Source of the DNA: Chimonanthus salicifolius
Taxonomy: Eukaryota > Streptophyta > Magnoliopsida > Laurales > Calycanthaceae
Direction of reading: 5' to 3'
DNA length: 64,000 nucleotides
NCBI GenBank assembly: GCA_013350335.1
Contig: CM023540.1
Coordinates: forward strand, 18,729,828-18,793,827
Each line of letters starts with the position of its first letter. Position 1 is the first letter of the stretch. The notes under the pieces are model-generated. The model saw only the letters and a program-made list of their open reading frames with translations, was not told where the DNA came from and made no database searches. This document shows, in pieces, positions 54,615-64,000 of this stretch. The translations under genes and the position numbers were made by a program.

Positions 54615-55887
54615 ATAAGATGTTTGATTTTTAATTGTTTGTCCACCTTCATCGTCTGAGCTTTTGTGAGAGTGCCAGTACTTTCATGGCTGTGTAAAGA
54701 GGGCAGCATCTGCACGTGCTTCATGTCATGTTAGTGTCTAGATATGCATGTTAGCACCCCACACAAATTGACAGATTTTTAAGATCAATGTTGCAACTGT
54801 TCGTTATCATTTATTTATTTATCTATTTATTTTGAAATTGTAATTGGGCTCAAACCACATGAGCAACCTTCATGGTTTTATTCGGCACTTCTTCCCCTCT
54901 TCATTTGAAGCCTGATGATCATGTAAAACCTTTTTTTTTCCAGACAATTCACAGATAAGAGATTTGGCCTCAGGTTCTTGCTGCATTGCAAGTCAAAGGA
55001 ATTCTCCCTGATGTGATGATGTGATCCATATCTATTTTTCTTCACTAGACTTTGTTGTTGCAAATAGCTTTTAATTGTACTTGGCAATAGAATACTGTTC
55101 CTCACCCAGTTCCATTAAAGTTTAGAGTGCAAGTTTGCGCATACCGCATGTTGTAGTTGTAGTTCAGCTTGCCTGTTACCCATGAATGGTGAGTGTGCAT
55201 CCCAAACCAGATTTTAATTGGATCTTTCAGAAGTGGAGTATTTTTTTTAGTTGAATCCCAATTTTTATTTGAAATCAACATGTGTATTAGCAACGCTTGA
55301 TTGCTTATGCTGTTGTTGTGTATATACCTTCTGAGATGTGGAAATTCCTGAGAGCATTGTTGAGGCTTGTGATTCACTGCGCTTCTTCATGCATGAATTT
55401 TAGTCAGTATTGCTCCAACAGGCTGTTGATAATGGTTTGAGTTCACCTTCGTGTTTTGATTTTCTTCGTTGTATTTCTTTCATAAGAAGTGATTATATGA
55501 CGCTTGACTCTATAGGTAGTTTGAGTAAAGAAATCTTTGGATTTAATATCAACCATCTAGACCCAATAACAGACCGCTGGGGTGGGCTCGGATTTCCCCT
55601 AGGTTATAAAAGGAAAACCATCTAGGCCTGGTTTTCTTATGATTCACAATGATCGAAATTTTGCCTCAGCAAAGACTTTTGACACCCTTAAATAGATCAG
55701 CATTGTTTTTACCCGACGGTAAAATGCCCCCAAATGTTAGATTGCTTGCAATGATTTACCATGGGTGGTGTGCATTGGGTCCAAAACTATGACATTCATA
55801 TGTGGAAATAAAATAAAGACTTGCTTAGGGTATGGTAATGGGACAAGGCGGTGCAGGTTAAGCTATCAACCTTTTTCTAATGGTGAA
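54615..55887. other. Intergenic, no gene seen
   Basis: Frames are short and without motifs. No RNA gene recognised. Confidence 0.45.
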
Positions 55888-56048
55888 GGTGTCCCGTCGT
55901 CTTAGAGCACCTGACTAATTCTCGGGACGTAAATCTCTCTATCTATCTATACACAATCGGGCAATTTTATTGGGAGTGACCCTTTGAAGAATTGAATTCA
56001 GGATTCATGCTTTTTGAGACATGTTTTTGGCTGTTACTCCCATCTTCA
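55888..56048 (-). mobile_element. tRNA-derived SINE (family 1)
   Basis: Minus strand: GGGAGTAACAGCCAAAAACA (A-box-like), CTGAATTCAATTCTTC (B-box-like), GGGTCACTCCCAATAAAATT, TGTGTATAGATAGATAGAGA and AATTAGTCAGGTGCTCTAAG, collinear with the other copies. Strongly diverged boxes, probably inactive. Confidence 0.6.
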
Positions 56049-57343
56049 CAAATACTGTTCTTGAGATATTTTTAGCGATCCGTAATATTGGGATATTTTC
56101 AAATTTTTGAGTTTTTACTAAGAAATTAATGGAAAAATCTCACAAAAAATAATAAAAATAGAATAAATGAAAAAATATTAATAAAATAAAATTCTTAATA
56201 AGGAATTTACTGGTAATTTATTGAGATATTATTGTAATATTATCATTTATCATGTTTTTAATGTAATTTATGGGGAATTTATCAGAATTTATTGGTATGT
56301 CGATAAATATGTGTTATTAATATAGTAATGCTATTTTATCGATAAAAATGTGGTAAATTTGAAAATGCTGTTATTTGTGACATGGGTAACTCCAACGACT
56401 TTAAGTTAAGCTGGCAACCTCTAATTTTTAAATATAGAACAAATCCATATTTTTGTTATCGGTGGTATTAAAGTTATTGTAAGTACTGGCTTTTCGGTCT
56501 AGTTTGGGACGGTTTTTATTTTTATTTTGAGCAAGAATCTGAAATATTAAAAATATATAAATGAATTTCATATTTATTGGTTTTTATAAATAAGTTGAGT
56601 TTACGTTTGAAAAAAAAATTTGGCCAATACCTTTTTCTCAAATCCACCTTTAGTTAGTAGTTTAGTTAAGGTGAGCGGAGGAGTTTTTCTTATTTTTCAA
56701 TTGTTAGGGGGCAAAGATGACTGGTGAATCACTAGTAAATCATATTTATTTTAGGATTAAAAAAACAATCCTTGATGAAGCTGTTGTTTGGTCGTCTTGC
56801 TGTTTCATCTGATGCTGCATGGTACCTTAGCAAGGGATGGCAAAAGGCTGGGCTTATATTGTGCAAACTGTGAAGCCAGAGCCCAAGCCTGAGCCCATTG
56901 TGGGCTTAAAATGCATCCTCAAGCCCAATCCAGATACTCTGGACTCGCCCGACCGCAAGCCTGAGCCCAACAGAGCCCAAATTAATTTGTACTAACAGTA
57001 TTTTGAAAATAACAAATTAAAATAGATTCCCAAAGAAAAAAATGGTTTACTAAAAAAAGGAAAACTCGGATTAAAAAGGGGGAAAAAGAATAATTGAAAC
57101 TAAAATGTGGGAAAATAGAAACAAGTACAAGAAGAAAGAGCCAAAAAAGTTGTGTCAAAAAAATCAGATCTAGAGAAAATGAAAAAGCAGGGATAAAGGG
57201 GCTAACTTACTTTCAACTTGATTTGAGGTGAGCTTCCTTCAAATTAATAAAATAAAAAATAAAAAGAACATGAAGTGATATTAAGAATGCAATATGAGAG
57301 GGGGAGAGAGAGGGGTAGAGGGTAGAGTGAGGTTAGCAACACC
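56049..57343. other. Intergenic AT-rich DNA, no gene seen
   Basis: Includes a GAGCCCAAGCC-type low-complexity stretch near 56870-56985. No coding evidence. Confidence 0.45.
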
Positions 57344-57351
57344 CTCATATG

Positions 57352-57536
57352 TAGGGGTCGAAATCTCGGTATTGGCCTATATTTTTCTCTCTCTTATTTT
57401 TTCACCAATATCAGCTGATATCAGCGATATATATTGGATATCGGCCGATACGTATCATATTGGACGATATATATAGGGTTTAAAACCGATATATATCGAC
57501 CGATACGATACGTATTGGCCAATATCTCGACCCCTG
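57352..57536. mobile_element. hAT-like MITE with CGGCCGATAT sub-terminal repeats
   Basis: Ends TAGGGGTCGAAATCTCGG and inverted CAGGGGTCGAGATATTGG. The flanks CTCATATG (57344-57351) and CTGATATG (57537-57544) agree at 7 of 8 bases. The interior has degenerate TATCGGCCGATA and ATATATCG words. Confidence 0.75.
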
Positions 57537-57544
57537 CTGATATG

Positions 57545-59867
57545 TAAGAAGGGAAGTGATTGGTGTACCAACATTTTTATCTTTGGCCTACCAAATTTAT
57601 GTAAAATACTCATTTTGTTCAAATTTTCTTTAATCGACAAAAACAAACATTTGAATAAATGAATTTATATCATACAACATGAATTAAAGGCTTCATTGAC
57701 TTGATCAAATTGTTTTTGTGGGCTCTATATTCAAAGTTAAGCTTATAATAAAACCCATTTGAAAAGACCCACTAATGTGCAATAAATTCACTTGAACTAA
57801 AATTTTATGGGACTTTATAATAAGAGTTCACCACCTTGGAGAGATCATCATGGAAAATCTGGGCCCTCTGTCTAGAGTGCATTGTGTTTAGTGGTATAGT
57901 TAATTTTCAAAATTCCACTCTAGAATCAATTTCATTTTCAAAAGAATACCATTTTAATAAATCCATCACTATTTCAAATAATGGGTAACATACCAATGAT
58001 CAAGCTTAGATACATAAAAGAGTTTTAAATTGGAATAAAACAAAAGTTAATTACCTAGAAAAAAAAAGCAAAAAAAAAAAAAAGTTACTTTAACCACTTA
58101 TTCTCCCAATCATCAAACTCCTCTTTCATAATGTGGAACTAAAGCACTTTGACATTTAGTTGGTCCATCCTCTTAAGTTTACCAAACTTTATATATTTTT
58201 ATCATAGTTATACTAATTTTAAACCGTTTGACTCTAAAATTATTGTTAATAATTTTAATTTCTTACTACGTAGTCCGGTATACATTATCTGAAAGCAATA
58301 ATGTTTGAAACTTTATTTTTAAAATTTTAAAATATTATAATTAAAATCTGTAAGAGGTCAAAGCATGGATACTGCTACACTTGTTCACCAACTATGCTCA
58401 GAATCTGTATGTGGGGTTCTTCTGTTGATAAAGAATCCTGTCTTTGCATGATCTGATTTCAAATCCAAATACGATCAGAACACACTGCAAATTTAGTTGA
58501 AAATAAGTATGATTGTAGATTTCTTCTATTTGGGATCGACTTTATAAGTCTTTTTTTTTCTAATTGACCATATTATAGACTATATCATCAGTCACTCTAT
58601 AATCTAATATGTCCTTATTTGTTTCTTATCTCCATCTCTTCAATAGTCAATTTCTCATTCTAGTGTCTTCGATCTTTATCCTCTCAACTCTATGCATTGG
58701 AGTCATGTTTGGTCTTCTACTATTGTCATCAAACAACTTCAAATGAGTTTCTCTCAATTTGTCATTTATCAAGCTATTTTTATACGAGTTTAAATTCAAT
58801 CTTTATACAATTATAGATTACAATTGTCAATATATATTATTAAAATTATAATATACAATATACTATAATATTAATCTTTAGATGTTGAGTGATCAAATTA
58901 CGTTAATTGGTTATAAAAATTAACATAAATAACTTCTTTATTGTCCCTCAAATGAATAATCCTTTTCAATTGGTTCACTTTATCTGCATTGAGAAGGTCC
59001 ATTCAAGTGCAAGAGAAGCCAAATCATCAAATATCAAGCATGCTAATAAACTATTAGTAAAGTTACTTCACACCAAAGGAATGAGAAGAGGCCAGCCTCT
59101 GTCCATATGTGATGCCTTTAAGAAGAAGCAACCCATGTACAATCTAGGTAATGTATTTGATAACTTAATCAAAGGTTGGGCCTATCATCATATCTCATAC
59201 TCAATTTTAATCATACCACATTAAATTATTTTCAAACATCCAACCATTGGATGATCAACAAATCCCATAGTGATAAGATTTTCTTGTTTTTTTATACTAA
59301 TTTGTCACATTTGTTGAAAGGCATGCTCAAAATAAGAGAGTCTGGCAGGCGTTTGAGTTGAAAAGTTCGAGTGTTCTGATGAGCTGTGTTAAATATTGGA
59401 TACTCACTTGATGATTATAAAAATTATAGGTGGATAGATTATCATGAGAGTTATCATATTGTCAAAAAAGGGACTTTAGAATTACGTTAGGCTTTGATTT
59501 TTTAAGATTAAAAATGATGCATTGGATAAATATTTTGACTTATCATGATTAATGTAATGTGAGGATATATCAAATGAAAATTATGAAAGGTTAAATAAAG
59601 GTTTTGAAAAGAAAAAAATAATTTTAGTAGATTTGATCTAAAATTGAAGGGGTTTCACATGGAATTCTTGTGTCTTTGTGTAAAAAATATCTAGACATTT
59701 TATAATTTTCCCTTAAAAATAAAATGTATGAAACACAAAAAATTAAGTCTTGATTAACAGGGACACTAACAATGGATAAAGATGGTTCCCATCCCATTTT
59801 CCCATGGATGCGGGAAAGCTGAAGTATATTCACACAGCTCAAACGTGTGTCAAGATATTAAATTATA
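57545..59867. other. Intergenic, no gene seen
   Basis: AT-rich; reading frames at 58907-59224 and elsewhere have no recognisable motif and no conserved counterpart in the window. Confidence 0.45.
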
Positions 59868-60045
59868 CCCTCTCTGTTCCATTTTAGTTATCCTATTTTA
59901 AAATTTTGAATTTTATAAAGAAGGGCTCTCAAAAGGCTTATGAGCTTCTCTCCAACATCCTATAACTCTTCCAAAATACATATGAGACAACTATTTTGGG
60001 ACAATCCCAAAATGCATATGAGACAATTAAATTGGGACAAAGGGG
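59868..60045. mobile_element. Stowaway-like MITE (178 bp)
   Basis: TA at 59866-59867 and 60046-60047. Ends CCCTCTCTGTTCCATTTTAG and inverted CCCCTTTGTCCCAATTTAAT. An internal duplicated word CATATGAGACAA occurs twice at 59981 and 60014. Confidence 0.82.
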
Positions 60046-60177
60046 TACTTGCGAGGCTTTGTCAGTGAAAATCTATAATGATAATTTTCGTTAAACAAAT
60101 TACGAGTACATTATATAAGTCTTAGATAAATATAAATATGTAAAAGTTTCATCAGTAAAGGATTATCTTAGTTATAT

Positions 60178-60534
60178 CATGGGTGCAAATATCGTATTGG
60201 CCGTATACGATAGTTCTCGGCCGATATAGCAGCGTCGATATCGGCCGATATCCATAATATCGGTCTTTTTTAAAAAAATAAAAATTCAAAACGGTGGTGG
60301 GCTAAGTTGATATCTCGGCCGATATCAGACCAATATCGGCCGATATTTTCGTTTTCAAATTTTCTTTTAAAAAAAGTTTCCTTTTGGATTATTTATTTAT
60401 TTTTTAATTTAAAAAAATTACTGATAATTAAAAAAAAAAAACACAAAAGAGTAGAGAGAATTTTATTGGCCGAGATATCGGCGGATATTTGCATATCGGC
60501 AGATATCTCGGTTTTGCCGTGATTTGTACCCCTG
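60178..60534. mobile_element. hAT-like MITE (357 bp) with exact 8-bp TSD
   Basis: AGTTATAT at 60170-60177 and 60535-60542. Ends CATGGGTGCAAAT and inverted CAGGGGTACAAAT. TATCGGCCGATAT-type palindromes are concentrated at both sub-terminal regions, with a T/A-rich centre and no coding sequence. Confidence 0.9.
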
Positions 60535-60542
60535 AGTTATAT

Positions 60543-62640
60543 AGTCTAGTCTTTGAAGTTTTACTAAATATAAGTTTTTAATAATTAAAAGTTTAAAATT
60601 AAGGAATAGAAGTAAAAGTTTATAGACCCTCTAATCATATCATATCGAACTATTGAGAGTTAAGACCCAGTTAGAGGATTGTCTCAGTAAGTAAAAACTC
60701 ATTAGCATTTTCACAAAAAGAGTGGTCAGATTCTGAAAACGGTGAAGATCGTATAGAAGAGCACAACATGAGACTCCATTTTATCTTAGTTTCTTAGTAT
60801 ATTATCTAGACTTTTCTAAAAAGACTCTAATAATTATTTTCATTAAATGGATTATGGGTTTTACAAGCATGAGTGTGTTGAATAGGTGATCACATCCAAG
60901 TATAATCATATAATCTTTGTCCTTATAAATTTTAATGAGTATAAGTATTAATTAGATAGAATAAAACTATTTTTAATTCTACTTATGTGATCCTTTTTAC
61001 ATTATATTAAATCATATGAAACTCAATACCCATTTAACTGATAGTCTTCAAAATCAAATTTTGATAGAAGTCTCATCAAAGTTTTGGAAAAAGTAGAATA
61101 GCCCTAAACAGACAACTAAAAAATAGATTAGACATATTTATAATGTAGGATCCATTTCACTTTAAACTTTTATTCCTTTAGCTTCAGTCTACAAGTATAT
61201 TAGGGATTGATAGTACAATTCTTCTTAAGCTTGTATAAGTCTAGATCATGTGGAAGTGGACTTCCTCCCGAGTTAAGCATCCTCTTTTATTGGTGGAGAC
61301 GACTTTCTCTCCTTTATTAGATATGACAGAGTAGAGGAGAGAGCTCTCTAATAAGGAGAGATGATGCTTTATAAAAGTTCACTTCTAGAAAATTCATATT
61401 CATCTTGCATACCATTAAATGGGTGAATGCTTTTCAACAAGGAGAGAGAATGCTATGTTATCGTCTTTAATTCTTAATTTTTTTATTTTGTAGCTTATAA
61501 CCTTTATCTTTTGGTGTAGGTTTAAACGGCTCTAAGTTCCTCTTTATTTGATGCATTCTATATTAAAAGACTAGAATTTTAGCTACAAATGGGTTTTGGG
61601 TCAATTCGACAAAGGGATTTCGACTATGTCTCTCAGGGTCAGAGACATTCTTATATTCAAAAATATATTTTACCATCTTTAAACTTAGAGAAAACCCAAA
61701 ACAAACTTCACCTACAAAAATATTATATGTTCAAAGCTGATTTGAACAAAGGAAAACGAAAGATCTGCCCACCCACAAAATGCAAAGAAATTTGGCCCAA
61801 TTAAGTATGTGAGAACCCAAAATTTTAATGATGAAGCCAAGGTCAATTTTCACTTTAATAAAAAATTAAACAAGGCCCATAAAACTCATATAAATTTGTA
61901 TTCCCACTAGAATTTAAACATACAAAGGCTTCATAAATATGTAATTCTTGCACCAATAATAAAATAAATAATTAAATTGCAAAATTAAAAGACAAGAGAA
62001 CACATAGAAGAAATTAACTCAACTCACCAAGAGGAGAACTAAAGATCAACTTCAGTTGGATAACTAGATTCTATTGTGGGTCTATCACCTTTATTTATAG
62101 GGCTTGTATTACAAAAATTAATAAATATAAACTGTTAAAAAAATAAAGTTTTACGCTGAATTTCCTTCAATTCCTTACAAGTAAATTAAAAAAAAAAAGA
62201 GTAGATGAGTGCCCAAAGTCTTTTTAAAAGAGTTTTGTTGCTTGCCAAGGAAAGGGCAACTAAAGAGATAGAGTGAAATCTGGTCACTTTTCTTTATCCC
62301 TTGCATATGGTCCTCAATATTGGACTTTTTTCAAGTCTTACCATTTCGAATAAGGCCTTGATCCATATACCTAGCCTATGTGCCATATATTGAAGTACTT
62401 TTTGACCAAAAATCTTCTTCAAAGGGCATTTCTTAGTGTGATCAAGATCTTTATAAATATCTTTATAATTTTTTTCTTTTAAAGGGTGTGTGTCTTTAAC
62501 ATTATTATTTCATTTTCTCATTCATAAAAATTATCTTTAAAGTCTCTTTAATGTATTGGTTTCTAACTCTATCTTTTAATATTACCATTTGTTTACAGTT
62601 AACTTTTCTATACTCTATTTCCATTCTATATCCATCATGC
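60543..62640. other. Intergenic AT-rich DNA, no gene seen
   Basis: No recognisable coding, RNA or well-bounded mobile feature. Confidence 0.45.
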
Positions 62641-62735
62641 CCTTATATTTGTTTGATATAGGTTAACAAGTGTCCTCTCATTCAACTTTGTTTGATATAG
62701 GTTAACAATTGTCCTATCATTCAACCTTGTTCCTT
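62640..62735 (+). repeat. Direct repeat of about 44 bp
   Basis: TTTGTTTGATATAGGTTAAC followed by AA(G/T)TGTCCT(C/A)TCATTCAAC occurs twice (from about 62647 and 62691). GTTGATATAGGTTAACCC recurs a third time near 62761. Confidence 0.75.
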
Positions 62736-62784
62736 CTAAGCTTTCAACTCTTTTCAAAGGGTTGATATAGGTTAACCCTTGCCA

Positions 62785-62863
62785 TTTATTGCTTATTCTT
62801 ATATTGATTAGGTCAATTGCCTAGATAGTTGTCGGTCCATATTGGATATTGTATCTTCTTGGG
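62785..62863 (+). pseudogene. Copia polyprotein fragment, part 1 (RNase H region)
   Basis: The frame ending SVHIGYCIFLG matches the ...STGGYCVFLG motif of Ty1/copia RNase H. It breaks at TTCTTGGG, the target site of the following hAT-like insertion, and resumes after it at 63819. One in-frame stop precedes it. Confidence 0.72.
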
Positions 62864-63202
62864 CAATGTTATCAGAATCAGACCGTCTCTGTAAAAGGTT
62901 AGGTTAAATAAACTTCAACCGGATTCAACCGTAGTCAAACTCGATCAAGCCCATTCCATTAATATAAATATTATAAATAATATTAAATATTCATAAAAAT
63001 ATATTTTTGATTTTTTTTCATAAAAAAATATTCTTGTTCTCACAAGCACAATTATAAATATAAAAAACTAATAAAAAATATTCTTGTTCTAGACTTTTAG
63101 TATCGTAAGAATCCTTGTAATTGTGAAATATAAAGTGATTTGCTATACTAAATTTAGATTTTTTTAATATTTATTATTTTATTAGTCCTAAGTCCCCACG
63201 AC

Positions 63203-63478
63203 CAGGGGTTTAAAAATCGGTATCGGCCGATACAATATGTCGACCGATATATCGTTATCGGCCGATATATCGGCCGATATTTTTCTCTTTCTTCCTCGTT
63301 TTTTTAAATATCGGCCGATATCGGCCGATATTTTGATATCGGCCGATATAATACGGCCGATATCAAAACCGATACGGTGAATATCGGCCGATACGATACG
63401 TATCGGCCGATATTTACATCTCCAAAACCGATATATATCGGCCGATACGATACGTATCGGCCGATATTTAAATCCCTG
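63203..63478. mobile_element. hAT-like MITE (276 bp), best-preserved CGGCCGATAT member
   Basis: Exact TSD CCCACGAC at 63195-63202 and 63479-63486. Ends CAGGGGTTTAAAAATCGG and inverted CAGGGATTTAAATATCGG. The element is almost entirely TATCGGCCGATA palindromes, more than ten copies, with GATACGATACGTATCGGCC repeated twice. No coding content. Confidence 0.93.
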
Positions 63479-63606
63479 CCCACGACATCCATGGAAAAAA
63501 AATAGTTTGTAGTCAATCATGAGTCCAAAACTCCCAATGACAAAACTGGGGAAAAAAAAAAAACTGAATAAGAATAACAACGAAAACGGAAAAAAAAATG
63601 ATTTTA

Positions 63607-63702
63607 TGTTGACCCGCGGGTCACAGTTGACGGGTTAATAATGAAACATGTTTTGACTCGTGGGTCACGGTTGACGGGTTAATAATGAAACATGTTTTGA
63701 CC
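63607..63702 (+). repeat. Two tandem copies of a 47-bp unit
   Basis: TGTTGACCCGCGGGTCACAG / TTTTGACTCGTGGGTCACGG, each followed by TTGACGGGTTAATAATGAAA, with a third partial start TTTTGACCCGCGGGCC. Confidence 0.85.
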
Positions 63703-63818
63703 CGCGGGCCAACAAGGGTCTTGAAGGGTTTTGATTTCAAATGGTTTTTATCTTAAACCGACCCCTTAAGCTCATGATCCCGATCCGACCGCTGGCTGGT
63801 CGGGGTCTGATAACATTG

Positions 63819-64000
63819 TTCTTGGGTCTCAATTTACTCTCTTGGCGTGCAAAGAAATAACCAATGATTTCTCGGTCAAGTGTTAAAGCTGAATATCGAG
63901 CCATTGTCTATACTTGTGCCGACACGGTTTGGATACAAAATCTATTATGAGAGCTTGATTTTCCTCTCACTTCTCCGACCCTCATTCTCTGTGATAATCT
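63819..64000 (+). pseudogene. Copia polyprotein fragment, part 2 (RNase H), continues past the window
   Basis: Reads FLGLNLLSWRAKK, stop, PMISRSSVKAEYRAI, VYTCADTVWIQNLL, stop, ELDFPL...LCDN, matching the conserved SW(S)xKKQPxVSRSSxEAEYRA...W motif of Ty1/copia RNase H. The two stops stand where CAA (Gln) and CGA (Arg) are expected, consistent with C-to-T change. The frame is open at the right edge. Confidence 0.88.

Larger units (their letters stand above)
62864..63818. mobile_element. hAT-like element (955 bp) splitting the copia frame, exact 8-bp TSD
   Basis: TTCTTGGG at 62856-62863 and 63819-63826. Ends CAATGTTATCAGA(A)TC and inverted CAATGTTATCAGACCCCGAC. The coding frame of the copia fragment is restored when the element and one TSD copy are removed. 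Near the right end is a tandem repeat (63607-63702), and a second MITE sits at 63203-63478. No protein encoded. Confidence 0.88.

Noticed and set aside
58907..59224. 105-residue open frame
   Set aside because: No domain, AT-rich composition, no second copy or promoter signal; chance open frame likely.
63203..63478. Regularly spaced palindromes suggestive of a CRISPR-like array
   Set aside because: Plant DNA, no unique equal-length spacers, and the block has hAT-type ends with an exact TSD.

Overview
The window is plant nuclear DNA, most likely from a non-grass angiosperm with a TE-rich genome. The evidence is an intact CC-NBS-LRR resistance gene, a plant-type UBA2-like RNA-binding protein gene, and dense nested plant transposons (MULE, hAT, Stowaway, SINE, TRIM, TR-GAG, copia). 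I cannot name the species. Only two conventional genes look intact: an NLR on the minus strand (1063-4146) and a UBA2-like two-RRM gene on the plus strand (41326-42660). A third candidate is a small acidic protein (34939-35163, minus) belonging to a locally duplicated family with a conserved TATA box.

Layout. 1-600: one copy of the small-gene segment. 1063-4146: NLR with a long-TIR element just upstream (4275-4824). 5985-15782: a 9.8-kb Mutator-like element (MULE) with about 0.6-kb TIRs and an exact 9-bp TSD, carrying a decayed MULE transposase and a second plant-transposon-protein gene, split by a 3.6-kb solo-LTR-like insertion. 17567-22838: a second MULE with different TIRs, an 8-bp TSD, a fragment of the same second protein, and its own 3.2-kb solo-LTR-like insertion. 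23335-23880: a truncated MULE. 26229-36665: a duplicated landscape with three to four copies of the small gene and two non-autonomous MULEs (27487-28660 and 29433-31185), each of which has a natural empty site elsewhere in the window. 32850-38700: SINEs and small duplications. 38800-39230: an LTR with a primer-binding site. 41326-42660: the UBA2-like gene. 45408-45969: a complete TRIM with exact TSDs. 46826-52913: a fifth MULE with a 10-bp TSD that carries a gene fragment and hosts a nested gag-only LTR retrotransposon (47905-51821). 53265-54606: a hAT-like element with an exact 8-bp TSD that holds the 5' part of a cellular membrane-protein gene. 57352-60534: two hAT-like MITEs and a Stowaway. 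62785-64000: copia RNase H coding sequence split by a hAT-like element that itself contains a hAT-like MITE.

How it fits together. The two housekeeping/defence genes are unrelated neighbours. The rest is a layered record of insertions that can be ordered by nesting, target-site duplications and empty sites. The most unusual theme is that unrelated element classes here each carry arrays of short palindromes with a CG-containing core (GATCGATC, ATTCGAAT, TCGGCCGA, CGGACGGTCCG, TTCGGCCA...TGGCCGAA). Five MULE insertions share A-rich target sites, three of them with the core TTAAAAA.
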